A DNA stretch of 64,000 bases from Candidatus Thiodiazotropha sp. LNASS1 (GTDB taxonomy: Bacteria > Pseudomonadota > Gammaproteobacteria > Chromatiales > Chromatiaceae): positions 620,001 to 684,000 of the forward strand of contig NZ_OZ156465.1 of assembly GCF_964212655.1 (NCBI RefSeq), written 5' to 3'. Each line of letters begins with the position of its first letter. The stretch's first letter is position 1. Shown here piece by piece: positions 1-9,341 of the stretch. Below the pieces are notes generated by a model. The model was not told where the DNA came from. It made no database searches and saw nothing but the letters and a program-made list of their open reading frames with translations. Both the position numbers and the translations under genes were made by a program.

Positions 1-321
1 CTGCAGTGAGAAGTTTTTCAAGGTCAATGGTTGTCGTCAATCCTTCATCCCCCATGGAATAGTGCTGATCGCACTATTTGATTTTCTTGCTGATCTGATC
101 TGTTTCTGTCTTTCCAATGTTGATTTTGCATATCCCTTTTAACCACTAGGTTTAGCACAAAACCGTTGTAGTTGATACTATAACAAATGCCGATAAGTGG
201 AAGTTAAATATTACCATTTTGGTCAATTAAGTAATTATTTACACCCTGGTTTATCGTCGCTAACGTAGCTGGTGAACATTTACATGATGGCACTTGTGTT
301 GCGCTGTCCATAAAACTGCCG
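1..321. other. Window edge, no gene seen
   Basis: This stretch lies downstream of the sheath-like gene that is read leftwards. I see no convincing coding region. A 77-codon open frame on the minus strand overlaps the end of the sheath gene but has no recognisable motif, so I do not call it. Confidence 0.4.
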
Positions 322-1755
322 TCAACCGCTGGTAAAGCCAAGATGTTGGAACCAGGGGAGCTGAATGGTGTTCCTGTTACGACTGCCGATAACCGGGACA
401 AGACCAAGATTGAGTAATTGCTCGATCTGTTGCTCATTTAGCAGTAGTTTGGTGCAGGGCTGGAGGTGGTGCTCACCTTCGCTCTGGTAGGTAAAGGCCG
501 GTAAATCGGTCAACACCGATGCCTTGACCCTATCTCCCTCGGTCATCCACCGATTTATCAGCACAACCGCCTGCGCATAAGCCGGATTGCCCCATAACAT
601 CTCATCAATCGTCCAGTTTTGATTTAGCTCTTCGAATGACAGTGATTGAATAGGGTCGGTGGCGGATCCGTAGGGCAGGCGGAGCAGCATCTCGGGATAC
701 AGCAGTGCTATTCTCCTGGCTGAGGGTTGCTTTCTGAAGGTGTTCCAGGCATTGAAGGAATCCCCGGATTTGACCTGATCGTTGAGCAAACTTGAAGCGG
801 ATCCGGCCAGCAGGGTGCCGTCAAAACGATCCATCAGTAACCCCAACCAATCCAGCATCGTTGTACTTTCCTGATCGGGGCCATAATCATGGTTGTCTAT
901 AAGTATAAAACTGGATTCTAATAAATCTTGTCGTTCAAGCGTCTCTCTGATCACTCGATAGAGGGGAGAGGTTGTTGGCTCCGTATGACTCGATTGTTCC
1001 AGCTCCAACTCGGAGCGCCTGATATCCAAGAGATAGCATTTTATAGAGGGATCGGGTTCAATACTGTGCAACAACCAATCCACGGAACGCCAGCTTGCTT
1101 CCAGTTTTTGGAAACTTTCATTGTGCAGTACACTTCTCAATAAAATGGTTTTGTCTGTCTCATCGAGCGTATGGGCCGGCGGTTCACCGGATGTATCGGA
1201 TTGATCCGCACCAGAAGCGTTTTCGGCTAGCCTACGAACCACATCCGCAATCATCGATTGTTTGGCATTGTTTAAAGACGAACCTGATTCCTGTTGCTGT
1301 TCCACAGACAGCGGACGTTGACCAAGCAACCGTGATAGCGTCTCCTTTTGCGATTCATTTTCATCAGATCTCTCATCATCGGCTGATATTTCCTCGGCGC
1401 GATGATCAGAGGAGGTTAGCGTCTGCTGTTCACCCGTTACCGGTCGATAATCAGCCAGTTGGTCCAGCAGTCCATCGGGATGAAAATCATCAAGGGATTC
1501 AAACCGAAGAGTGATTTGTTGGCCCGAGTCGCCCAACAGTGTTAGCGAAGGATGTAATTTTGCGATCTTTTTGTCGATGGTATCGGTTTCGATGCTGTGC
1601 AGTGAAGGGCCGTTTTGTGTAATTGGATTACCGGTGCCGGTGCCTCCGCCAAAGCTTCCAAGCATGACAATAGTAAAGCCTTTGGCGGAATCCTGTATGT
1701 GATTTCGATCCCTCTTTCTACCAAGCTCGACCGAGAAGTGCATTCGCTCCGACAT
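322..1755 (-). CDS. TssB/TssC-like contractile sheath protein (fused)
   Basis: A 477-residue protein that joins two sheath-type modules. Residues about 25-105 look like the N-terminus of the T6SS small sheath subunit TssB/VipA (FTIVMLGSFGG near 27, then LRFESLDDFHPDGLL near 83-97, the typical DFHPD signature). After an acidic, low-complexity linker (about 105-165), residues 205-230 carry the TssC/VipB signature LLRSVLHNESFQKLEASWRSVDWLL. A normal T6SS has these as two separate proteins, and TssC is itself about 490 residues, so this is a compact fusion. No other core T6SS gene (tssJKLM, clpV, hcp) is in the window. It is divergent from the vgrG operon. Its role could be a sheath component or a sheath-like regulator; the family match is clear, the function is inferred. 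Confidence 0.75.
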   Translation of the reverse strand: MSERMHFSVELGRKRDRNHIQDSAKGFTIVMLGSFGGGTGTGNPITQNGPSLHSIETDTIDKKIAKLHPSLTLLGDSGQQITLRFESLDDFHPDGLLDQLADYRPVTGEQQTLTSSDHRAEEISADDERSDENESQKETLSRLLGQRPLSVEQQQESGSSLNNAKQSMIADVVRRLAENASGADQSDTSGEPPAHTLDETDKTILLRSVLHNESFQKLEASWRSVDWLLHSIEPDPSIKCYLLDIRRSELELEQSSHTEPTTSPLYRVIRETLERQDLLESSFILIDNHDYGPDQESTTMLDWLGLLMDRFDGTLLAGSASSLLNDQVKSGDSFNAWNTFRKQPSARRIALLYPEMLLRLPYGSATDPIQSLSFEELNQNWTIDEMLWGNPAYAQAVVLINRWMTEGDRVKASVLTDLPAFTYQSEGEHHLQPCTKLLLNEQQIEQLLNLGLVPVIGSRNRNTIQLPWFQHLGFTSG

Positions 1756-2186
1756 ATTGTTATCTCATCCTTATTAGTGTGTAGCTGTCAACGGAACTAT
1801 GTCACTCAACAAAACCCAAGCGTAGCAGGTCGTAGCAACTGTTCAATGTCCGCAAAGACCTGTTTATTGAGTATTTGGCTATAAATCACACTGTGTGACT
1901 ACTCATTTGTATCTCGTCTAAGTATCTTAGCGGAAGCCGCCGGGACGAATAATCAGGCAATCAACTATTCGGCATAGTGGTGAGTGGATCGATTATTGTG
2001 CAGTGCATTGTATAAAGGGACACACAGTCAATGTGCAAAACTACCTATACGACAGCATTGACCCAAGCTATTCTGAATCACATACTCTAAATACTTAACA
2101 TGCTTTCGTATAATCTCTCCATCTCGAGAGCGTTTAGGCATGAGACAAACAATGACAATGCTTAATTAGATGCGCAGGAGTCTTGG
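1756..2186. other. Divergent intergenic region of the sheath and vgrG genes
   Basis: 431 bases between two divergently transcribed injection-system genes, so it should hold both promoters. I see no coding frame. An AGGAG ribosome binding site lies just before the vgrG ATG. I could not point to a clear sigma-70 or sigma-54 promoter by eye. Confidence 0.5.
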
Positions 2187-4379
2187 ATGGCTTTCACACA
2201 GAGTAATCGGCAGCTACAGATCAAAACCCCATTGGGCCCGGACGAACTCTTGATCCTCAAGCTGGAGGGGCGTGAGGAGCTGGGTCGCTTGTATGAATTC
2301 ACGGTGGACCTGCTGAGTGACAACGAATCGGTGTCCCATGACGATCTGTTGGGTAAGAAGATGACGGTCGAGATGGACATGGTGAACACCAGCAAGCGCT
2401 ATTTCGACGGTTATGTGAGTCGTTTCACCCAGGTTGGGCACATGGCCTATTTTGCCCACTACCGGGTCACGCTACGGCCGTGGTTTTGGTTGCTGACGCA
2501 GACTTCGGACTGTCGCATCTTTCAGAAAAAGCGGGTGCCCGACATCATCAAGGAGGTGTTTCAGGACAATGGTTTCAGTGATTTTGAGGATCAGCTGAGC
2601 GGCAGTTATCGGGAATGGGAGTATTGTGTTCAGTATCGCGAGACCGACTTCAATTTTGTCAGCCGGCTGATGGAGCAGGAGGGGATCTACTACTACTTCA
2701 AGCACGAGGCGGGCAAGCACACGTTGATATTGTGTGATGACTACAGTTCCCACAGTGTGCTGGAGGCCTATTCGGAGATTCCCTATTTACCGCCGACGGA
2801 GACCGGGTCGAGCCGTTGGCGTGATTACATTCACAGCTGGAAGTTCAGCAAGTCGGTGCGGCCGGGGAAGTATGCGCAGACCGATTACAATTTCGAGACG
2901 CCGAAGTCGGATCTTTCGACGAATGCCCTGATGCCGAGAAGCCACTCATATGCGGACTACGAGATCTATGATTATCCGGGTGAGTACGAGGTACCGCCGG
3001 ACGGTGAGAGTTATGCCAGGTATCGGATCCAGGAGCTGCAGGCGGGACATGAGGTACTGGAGGGGAAGGGGAATGCGCGCGGGATAACGACGGGTGGTCT
3101 ATTCACCATGACCGAGCATCCGCGAGGGGACCAGAATCGGGAGTATCTGGTGACCGGGGCGTACTACATGCTGCATTCTGATGCCTTCGAGTCGGTGCCT
3201 GAGATCGTGGAAGGGCCGTTATATGGCTGTGAGTTCAGCTGCTTTGACACAAGAGAGGGATTTCGGTCGGCGCGGATCACGCCGAAGCCGATGGTGCAGG
3301 GGCCGCAGACGGCGGTGGTGGTGGGTCCGTCGGGCGAGGAGATCTACACGGACGAGTATGGCCGGGTGAAGTTGCAGTTTCACTGGGACCGGTATGGGCA
3401 GCGGGATGAGAACAGTTCCTGCTGGGTGCGTGTGGCGCAGGTGTGGGCGGGGAAGAACTGGGGAGCGATGCACATACCACGCATTGGCCAGGAGGTGATT
3501 GTCGATTTTCTGGAGGGTGATCCGGACCGGCCGATCATTACCGGACGGGTTTACAATGCGGATCAGATGCCGCCCTATGATCTGCCCGCCAACATGACCC
3601 AGAGCGGGATCAAGAGCCGTAGTACGAAAGGGGGCAATCCCAGTACCTTTAACGAAATCCGCTTTGAAGACAAGAAGGGCTCCGAAGAGCTCTATATTCA
3701 TGCCGAGAAGAACCATACCAATATCACCGAAAGCAGTCGCAGTGAACGGGTTGGGTATGATCGTTCGCTAACTGTCGGGCATGACAAGTCTGAGCAGGTC
3801 AATAACGATAAGACCATTACCATCGCCAAGAATCATACCGAGACCATCGGTGTTGACATGACACAAACGGTGGGTTCCAACAAAACAGAGACCGTGGCAT
3901 TGAACAAGTCGGAAACCGTGGGTGTCAACAGCACGGAGACCGTAGGCGCCGCCAAGGTGCTCACCATCGGTGCTGCTTATCAGGTCTCTGTCGGTGCGGC
4001 AATGAATGAGACAGTGGGTGGCGCCAAGGCGGAAGAGGTCGGTGGCGCCAAACTGGAGACAGTGGCGGGCGACAGAAAAGCCAGTGTTGGCGGTGACAGG
4101 GGTGACACGGTCGGTGGAGACCTGTCAGAGGAGGTGGACGGTGAAAAGAAATCCAGTATCAAAGGAAAGTACAGCATCGACTGTCAGGATAAATATGAAC
4201 TGACGGCCGCGAGCAAGATTGAACTGAAAACCGGCGCCGCGTCCATCAGCATGGAACCGAGCGGGAAGATCGAGGTTTCAGGGACCGATGTGACCTTCAA
4301 AACCGCTGCAGGCAAGGTACATATTGATGCTGGCGGTATCATCACGATCAAGGGCACTATGGTTAAAATCAATACATGA
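2187..4379 (+). CDS. vgrG: Type VI secretion tip protein VgrG
   Basis: A 730-residue VgrG/TssI, the trimeric spike of a type VI machine. The N-terminal part matches the gp27-like region (YEFTVDLLSDNESV, then the EWEYCVQYRETDFNFVSRLMEQEGIYYYF stretch around 145-170). The gp5-like OB fold follows near residue 370 (TAVVVGPSGEEIYTDEYGRVKLQFHWDRYG) with the usual CWVRVAQVWAG and PRIGQEVIVDFLEGDPDRP. Residues about 510-660 are a long series of short imperfect TETVG/VGGAK repeats, expected to form the triple beta-helix needle. There is no obvious extra enzymatic C-terminal domain, so it is probably a carrier for the PAAR effector encoded 61 bases downstream. Confidence 0.97.
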   Translation: MAFTQSNRQLQIKTPLGPDELLILKLEGREELGRLYEFTVDLLSDNESVSHDDLLGKKMTVEMDMVNTSKRYFDGYVSRFTQVGHMAYFAHYRVTLRPWFWLLTQTSDCRIFQKKRVPDIIKEVFQDNGFSDFEDQLSGSYREWEYCVQYRETDFNFVSRLMEQEGIYYYFKHEAGKHTLILCDDYSSHSVLEAYSEIPYLPPTETGSSRWRDYIHSWKFSKSVRPGKYAQTDYNFETPKSDLSTNALMPRSHSYADYEIYDYPGEYEVPPDGESYARYRIQELQAGHEVLEGKGNARGITTGGLFTMTEHPRGDQNREYLVTGAYYMLHSDAFESVPEIVEGPLYGCEFSCFDTREGFRSARITPKPMVQGPQTAVVVGPSGEEIYTDEYGRVKLQFHWDRYGQRDENSSCWVRVAQVWAGKNWGAMHIPRIGQEVIVDFLEGDPDRPIITGRVYNADQMPPYDLPANMTQSGIKSRSTKGGNPSTFNEIRFEDKKGSEELYIHAEKNHTNITESSRSERVGYDRSLTVGHDKSEQVNNDKTITIAKNHTETIGVDMTQTVGSNKTETVALNKSETVGVNSTETVGAAKVLTIGAAYQVSVGAAMNETVGGAKAEEVGGAKLETVAGDRKASVGGDRGDTVGGDLSEEVDGEKKSSIKGKYSIDCQDKYELTAASKIELKTGAASISMEPSGKIEVSGTDVTFKTAAGKVHIDAGGIITIKGTMVKINT

Positions 4380-4440
4380 TCAAAAAGTTAAGAATGTAGA
4401 TGAACGGATATCGGCGAAATGTTATTGAGGGGGACGAGAA

Positions 4441-5475
4441 ATGAGTGGTAAACCTGCCGCGCGGGTAGGCGATACGATCATGTGTAGTTTACCTCAAGTA
4501 CTTCCAGCCGTTCCGCCGATCCCCCACGCCCCACCACCTGGATTGCCGATTATACCGCCGGGTGCACTCACTGTATGGATAGGTGGCAGACCTGCGGCAA
4601 GGATGGGGGATATGAGTCTTTGTCTGACCCCCATACCAGTGCCAAACCCCATTGTGCGTGGCGCTTTTCCAGTACCCATCATGAATATGCCGGCCGCCAG
4701 GTTGAGCGATCAGGGCACTCATCCCGGGTCGGTGATCATGCCTCCATGCTGTCCAACGGTACTGATCGGCCTTTCTGGTGTTACGGGCAATCCCAGATTG
4801 GGCAATCAGGCCTGTCAAAGCATGGCAGCGGGAAGAAATCCCCCGCCTGGCTCAACAAATTCGACCGGAAATGCCATTGGCTCCAATACCCCGGGCCAGA
4901 GCTACAATAACTGCGGTATCGAGTCTTCAAGGCAGATCGTGCAGCAGGCCACAAACGCCAATCCCGGTCAGGAAACCATGATGAATACGGCAATCGCCAA
5001 CAACAATGCTTCTCAAGCCACTGTCGGCAGCCCGTCTAGTCCCGGTGGCGCCCCGGTGACGGCACAAAATCAGGCATTTTTCAGTGGTGGTACAACGCCT
5101 TCGCAACAAGCCTCCATACTTACCAATAATGGTGTTCCCTCATCGACAATCCCAGCCACATCGACAGGTGCTCAATTGAGTCAGTACGAAACGGCACTCT
5201 CGCAGGGACGGGGGGTTATCGCCAACGGTGATGTTTCCGGGTTGCCTGGTTGGGGTACACAGACCGGTCAGCATGCAGTATTGGTAACGGGTTATGAATA
5301 CGATGACAATGGAAACATCACTCATGTCATCTATAACGACACCGGTATAGGTGCTTGCAATCAAAGAGCGACGGCTGCCCAGTTTCAAAATTTTCTCACA
5401 ATAGGTGCGAACAACTCCATTGCGAATGGATTCACACCATCGGGTGCGGCTGTTACCAATAATTCGATTTGGTAG
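4441..5475 (+). CDS. PAAR-like protein with papain-like C-terminal effector domain
   Basis: 344 residues. The first 115 are a DUF4150/PAAR-like spike cap: KPAARVGDTIMC, then a second GGRPAARMGD and a third MPAARLSDQGTH, with prolines and cysteines typical of the family. A Ser/Gly/Asn-rich linker follows. The C-terminal part has the layout of a papain-fold cysteine hydrolase: Cys158 in YNNCGIESSRQIVQQA at the head of a helix, His278 in GQHAVLVTGYEYD, and Asn299 or Asp300 in VIYNDTG. That order (Cys, His, Asn/Asp) and the GxHAVxVTG strand are seen here; that it cuts a peptide or isopeptide bond in a target cell is inferred. It follows vgrG and precedes two candidate immunity genes, the normal order of a T6SS effector module. 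Confidence 0.82.
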   Translation: MSGKPAARVGDTIMCSLPQVLPAVPPIPHAPPPGLPIIPPGALTVWIGGRPAARMGDMSLCLTPIPVPNPIVRGAFPVPIMNMPAARLSDQGTHPGSVIMPPCCPTVLIGLSGVTGNPRLGNQACQSMAAGRNPPPGSTNSTGNAIGSNTPGQSYNNCGIESSRQIVQQATNANPGQETMMNTAIANNNASQATVGSPSSPGGAPVTAQNQAFFSGGTTPSQQASILTNNGVPSSTIPATSTGAQLSQYETALSQGRGVIANGDVSGLPGWGTQTGQHAVLVTGYEYDDNGNITHVIYNDTGIGACNQRATAAQFQNFLTIGANNSIANGFTPSGAAVTNNSIW

Positions 5476-5480
5476 CGGTC

Positions 5481-6068
5481 ATGGACAAGAGGGTATTCTT
5501 GTATGCAAGGCTATTTTTATTTTCGTTATGCATTAACACTTCAGGTGTATCCGCCATGTCCATGAAAGAAGCAGTCCAGCAGATCGGACAGCATGCGAAC
5601 ATGATGCCGATAGAGCGCGGTATAACTTTGCCAATGGTGAAGGTCGAGAGAAACAGGGTAATCGTACGGCGACTCATCTACTTTACCCGTACCACCCCGG
5701 AGGATGGAACGGCAATAACAGAGCCTCAATATGTAGCCATCTATGACCTTACCGGCAGGGCGTTCTTAACCCTTAAGCAATTCGAGATGGATGTACCGAA
5801 CCTGCGACCGCCACCATGGATTCACAACAGACCGGCATTTGACAAACCCGAGGACATTATCCCTGAGTTTGAAAAGATATGGACGCTTTATGACATTCTG
5901 ATACCAGCATTCCTAAAAGGAGATGACGGGGTAAGTGCGGAAATCAAGCTGGCAGCCAAAGAATATGCTTATTACTTCGAACGACATGCGGAAAAGCCTC
6001 TACTCCCGTACTACGATGTATTCAGCGGGGATTTTTTACTCTGGGTTGGACGTGTTGCAAATTCCTAA
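5481..6068 (+). CDS. Putative secreted immunity protein
   Basis: 195 residues from the ATG at 5481; a TTG at 5469 would overlap the effector gene. The N-terminus (KRVFLYARLFLFSLCINTSGVSA) is a signal peptide, so the protein should be periplasmic. The body shares a layout with the next gene: a LPM(V)KVERN start, an AIYDLTGRAFLTLKQF strand pair, and an ending LLPYYDVFSG. I do not recognise a named family. Its position directly after the papain-like effector makes it the best candidate for a periplasmic immunity protein. This is an inference from gene order. Confidence 0.6.
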   Translation: MDKRVFLYARLFLFSLCINTSGVSAMSMKEAVQQIGQHANMMPIERGITLPMVKVERNRVIVRRLIYFTRTTPEDGTAITEPQYVAIYDLTGRAFLTLKQFEMDVPNLRPPPWIHNRPAFDKPEDIIPEFEKIWTLYDILIPAFLKGDDGVSAEIKLAAKEYAYYFERHAEKPLLPYYDVFSGDFLLWVGRVANS

Positions 6069-6094
6069 AGGCTAATTCTATAGGTATCCATCCA

Positions 6095-6598
6095 ATGTCT
6101 GATCAAAAATCCACATCAGTAATTACTGCGTCGGCAAGAAACCTCATCAGTCCGTCACTTCAATTTGCAAACTATATGAGTCTGCCCATCCCGGTAATCG
6201 GCGATAACAAGCTACTATTTGCTTTTTTGGTGGGTAGAGGAGAGGCGGTCAACCCTGAGCTAGGCTATCAGATATGGCCTCCAAGCCTGTTGGCCCTGTT
6301 CGATGCCACGCATGGCCAGTTCCATGAGTTGAGAGCCGTTACACCCGCTTATTTTTCACTTGATCAAGCTGTGGATCAACCGATGGGCAAGGGAGTGCCG
6401 CCATCCGATAAAAGCACGACGGACTATTTGCAGAATGAACTCAATCTGTTTCAGTGCTGCGATAATGTGATCAGTGCCGTAAATACGAAACAGGCGCACC
6501 AAAATGATCTTAAAAGATTTGATGAATATTTCAGAGCTCTTAGCGAGGAGTCCTTGTTACCCTATTATCAGCGATTGTGTATGGCTAAAGTAGCGTGA
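6095..6598 (+). CDS. Putative cytoplasmic immunity protein, related to preceding gene
   Basis: 167 residues without a signal peptide. Compared by eye with the preceding product it shows the same order of features: SLPIPVIGDNKLLFAFLVG, then LLALFDATHGQFHELRAV, and a C-terminus ending LLPYYQRL. The similarity is weak but keeps spacing, which suggests an old duplication. One copy would be exported and one retained. Function as an immunity or adaptor protein is inferred from its place in the effector operon. Confidence 0.55.
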   Translation: MSDQKSTSVITASARNLISPSLQFANYMSLPIPVIGDNKLLFAFLVGRGEAVNPELGYQIWPPSLLALFDATHGQFHELRAVTPAYFSLDQAVDQPMGKGVPPSDKSTTDYLQNELNLFQCCDNVISAVNTKQAHQNDLKRFDEYFRALSEESLLPYYQRLCMAKVA

Positions 6599-6622
6599 AA
6601 GGGCAATATAAAGGAGGTGATC

Positions 6623-7264
6623 ATGTGTGACAATCCATCGCCTGCTCGTAACAATCGGCCAGTGCCGCCTGGCCCATCCCCGGACATAGCCCATGCAGGA
6701 TTCGGGTCTGCTCAATCACAGGGTGCGGCGGCATCACCTGGACAACCTGGTCCTACATTGATCGGTTGGCCCAGACAGTTGACGTGGAGCGATTTCAGAG
6801 ACATTCAAAGCCGCCCCCGGGGAGAATCCGAGGATGCGCGAATCTCCATGGGGTTTCGGCCTGGCAGAGTCAGGGTCGTAGAAGAGGAATCAGAACACAG
6901 ATTGGGCGAGATGGAGTTCGAGATGGTTTTGAATGCCGCCGGGTCATGGGCCGTGGTATCCGCGAAAACCACAGAACTCCTGGCACACGAACAGGGACAT
7001 TTCGATATAGTCGGACTCTGTTACCGGGATCTTACAGCAGAAGCAAGAACCTTGCGGGGAAGATCAAGAAACAGACTGCTCCTGGCAATGCGTCGTGTCA
7101 TGCGCGAACATGATCAGCGAGCAGAGAGTTTAACCCGGGAATACGACACTCAGACTGAACATGGGCGCAATCAAGCTAATCAGCAAGCATGGCAGCGACA
7201 AATAGCGGCCTGTCGTCAAAGTGGCATGCACTTGACAGCGCCACAATTGAGCGCTGCTGAGTAA
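6623..7264 (+). CDS. HExxH metalloprotease-like protein of the effector operon
   Basis: 213 residues from the ATG at 6623, chosen over an upstream GTG because a perfect AAGGAGGTGA ribosome site sits at 6611-6620. The N-terminal 45 residues are Pro/Gly-rich. The middle (LTWSDFRDIQSRP) and the motif HEQGHFD (His122, Glu123, His126) resemble the DUF922 group of zinc-dependent proteases with a HExxHxx(D/E) signature. The C-terminal part is a charged helix rich in Arg. No signal peptide is seen. It could be a second effector or a processing protease; the zinc motif is observed, the role is not known. Confidence 0.6.
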   Translation: MCDNPSPARNNRPVPPGPSPDIAHAGFGSAQSQGAAASPGQPGPTLIGWPRQLTWSDFRDIQSRPRGESEDARISMGFRPGRVRVVEEESEHRLGEMEFEMVLNAAGSWAVVSAKTTELLAHEQGHFDIVGLCYRDLTAEARTLRGRSRNRLLLAMRRVMREHDQRAESLTREYDTQTEHGRNQANQQAWQRQIAACRQSGMHLTAPQLSAAE

Positions 7265-7277
7265 AAGATCAGCTGAA

Positions 7278-8390
7278 ATGGAATTACTTAACGCCACGCC
7301 AATGCAGGTCGGGTATACCATGAGTATGCTGCCCGATGGCCGTGAGCTACTTGTGGTTGTAGTAAAAGGTACTTTCACTATGCCTGAGAGGGGCGGACAG
7401 CCTGGCTATTCCGAACCACAAAAGCCATTGGTTGAGGCGGATGTCTATACAGGTGAGCCTGGCATTTCCGCACCGCTCTATGAACTTGATTATGCACCTT
7501 TCAAACGGCACTGCGATGTTCTATTGGTCGGAAGTGCTTACTCGCCTAGAGAAAAGCCGGCATCAAGAGTTGAAGTAACCTTGAGATTGGGACCCCTGCT
7601 AAAATCATTCGCCGTTACAGGCGATCGCTTTTGGGAATCGGGTAATGTTGCAATTCGACCTGGCTATGCAGGTATCTTTGATAGAATGCCGATCAGCTAT
7701 GATCGTGCATTCGGTGGTGTAGATGATAATCATAAAAATAAGAATAAGCACAGTGTATTCATGAAGAATCCTGTCGGTAAGGGTTACCACCGAGAATTGA
7801 ACCGGTCTTTTGTCAATGGTTCGCCAATGCCGAACACGGAGGAGCTGAAACGACCAGTGACCATGCCAAATGGAACTTATTCCCCGATGTCGTTCGGTCC
7901 CGTGGGAAGAGGCTGGGTTCCGAGACTCCAACTGGCAGGTACCTACGATCAGAACTGGCGAGACAATATCTTTCCGTTACCACCTGCAGATTTTGATTCT
8001 GCCTACTTTCAGTCGGCACCTGCGGATCAACAGATTCCCTATCCTCAAGGTGGAGAGCGTGTGTTTCTGGAAAACCTGACGGTGGAGGGGCATACCGGTT
8101 TCACCTTACCTGAGATAGATGTGCCTGTTGTTTTCTTTTATCAAATGGGGAAGAGCATTGAAAAAAAGGCAGTGATAGACACTATCGTTCTGGAACCTGA
8201 CCAGGGCCTGTTCACAATGACTTGGCGTACCTTTATACCGCTAAACAAAAATATTCTAGAGATACCTCAGATACTGATCGGAAGAAAATCAAAAGGCTGG
8301 TGGCGTGCACGTGAGTTGGGGAAAGTCTATTACCCATCACTGGAGCATATGGTACGAGATAGAATGAAGCAGTCTGTTGTCAAAGATTGA
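7278..8390 (+). CDS. DUF2169 family protein (PAAR effector accessory)
   Basis: 370 residues matching the DUF2169 family: TPMQVGYTMSMLPDGRELLVVVVKGTF at the start, then DYAPFKRHCDVLLVGSAYSP, RFGPL-type strands, YDRAFGG, and YNPVGKGY-like NPVGKGYHREL. DUF2169 proteins are regularly encoded next to PAAR/DUF4150 effectors and are thought to act as loading chaperones. Here it lies 13 bases after the metalloprotease-like gene in the same operon, which supports that role. Confidence 0.85.
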   Translation: MELLNATPMQVGYTMSMLPDGRELLVVVVKGTFTMPERGGQPGYSEPQKPLVEADVYTGEPGISAPLYELDYAPFKRHCDVLLVGSAYSPREKPASRVEVTLRLGPLLKSFAVTGDRFWESGNVAIRPGYAGIFDRMPISYDRAFGGVDDNHKNKNKHSVFMKNPVGKGYHRELNRSFVNGSPMPNTEELKRPVTMPNGTYSPMSFGPVGRGWVPRLQLAGTYDQNWRDNIFPLPPADFDSAYFQSAPADQQIPYPQGGERVFLENLTVEGHTGFTLPEIDVPVVFFYQMGKSIEKKAVIDTIVLEPDQGLFTMTWRTFIPLNKNILEIPQILIGRKSKGWWRARELGKVYYPSLEHMVRDRMKQSVVKD

Positions 8391-8450
8391 ATAGATAGTC
8401 CAAGCAACGATAAATGCCTGTAAAGAATCATGTAAAGTTAGTTAACTGAA

Positions 8451-8639
8451 ATGAACGCGATATCAATACAAACATGGATGCCGCTGCTGTTTTTGGCTAT
8501 TGGTGTATATCATGGTGTGACGGCATGGAAAGTGTACCAGCATACAGACAAGAAAAAGAATATGCCTCTCTTTAAGGCAAAAGCACGAGTAGCAGGGTTC
8601 TTTATAGTTGTGGCGCTACTGCTGTTTATTTTTCTATAG
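8451..8639 (+). CDS. Small membrane protein
   Basis: 62 residues with two hydrophobic segments (about 8-24 and 46-62) separated by a basic loop with HTDKKKN. It begins 60 bases after the DUF2169 gene. I do not recognise it. Small two-helix membrane proteins in effector operons are sometimes immunity proteins, but nothing in this one proves that. Confidence 0.5.
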   Translation: MNAISIQTWMPLLFLAIGVYHGVTAWKVYQHTDKKKNMPLFKAKARVAGFFIVVALLLFIFL

Positions 8640-8805
8640 TGGCAAAGTAGCACTAATCAACAACTCCAAACGCTCCAGCACGATCATCGATAAAACAATT
8701 ATTGGTACACGATGAAGTTATCAGTGTAGTGAAGTCCGTTCTTTATTTTTACCGATACGATCCCTTTTCCTGGTGAATTCATGCAATGATAGGGTTAACA
8801 GGTTG

Positions 8806-9300
8806 TTAATCAGGGGGGGCTTTCAGTGCTAGTGTGGATTGATAGATACCCGGGCTGGAGTCGGGGATCTCAACCGCATTAGCGACCTTGCGGTAGAAAT
8901 CAGATGCGTCCGCCATGCCTGCTACTGCATAGCCATAGCCTTTCAGTCGCATATCCAACAGGCATGCTTTGGTCAGTGAACTGCCGATACCATTGCCGCG
9001 TGCTGACTCAACAACACCTAAGGGACCAAAAAAACCGAGTGCGGTAGCATCGTAACAGGCAATCCCAAGCAGAGATGACTCACGTTGTGCGATAAAACAT
9101 GAACATGGTGTGTTATTCAGTGCCCGCTGAAACTCCCCTAGCCAGGTTTGTGGAAAGTGCCTTTCAGCCCAGGAAAGGACCGCACATTGGTCGGGACCAA
9201 TCGGTTTGCGAATAGTCACCTGTCGTTCTGCCTGCTGTGAGATGAAACTCCAATCGATATCCATATTGAACAGCTTGATAAGCATGTCATTATTTGCCAT
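8806..9300 (-). CDS. GNAT family N-acetyltransferase
   Basis: 164 residues. It has the acetyl-CoA binding pattern of GNAT enzymes: LGVVESARGNGIGSSLTKACLLDMRLKGYGYAVAG, where RGNGIG is the pyrophosphate-binding loop, preceded by SSLLGIACYDATALGFFGPLGV. The substrate cannot be read from the sequence. It is divergent from the YkgJ gene with a 41-base gap. Confidence 0.82.
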   Translation of the reverse strand: MANNDMLIKLFNMDIDWSFISQQAERQVTIRKPIGPDQCAVLSWAERHFPQTWLGEFQRALNNTPCSCFIAQRESSLLGIACYDATALGFFGPLGVVESARGNGIGSSLTKACLLDMRLKGYGYAVAGMADASDFYRKVANAVEIPDSSPGIYQSTLALKAPPD

Positions 9301-9341
9301 CGTTACAATCCCTAATGCTATTTAACTAAAGAGCCTGGATT

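Noticed and set aside
204-437. Minus-strand 77-codon frame at the end of the sheath gene
   Set aside because: Overlaps the sheath gene in another frame, lacks a family, and needs a frameshift to extend it.
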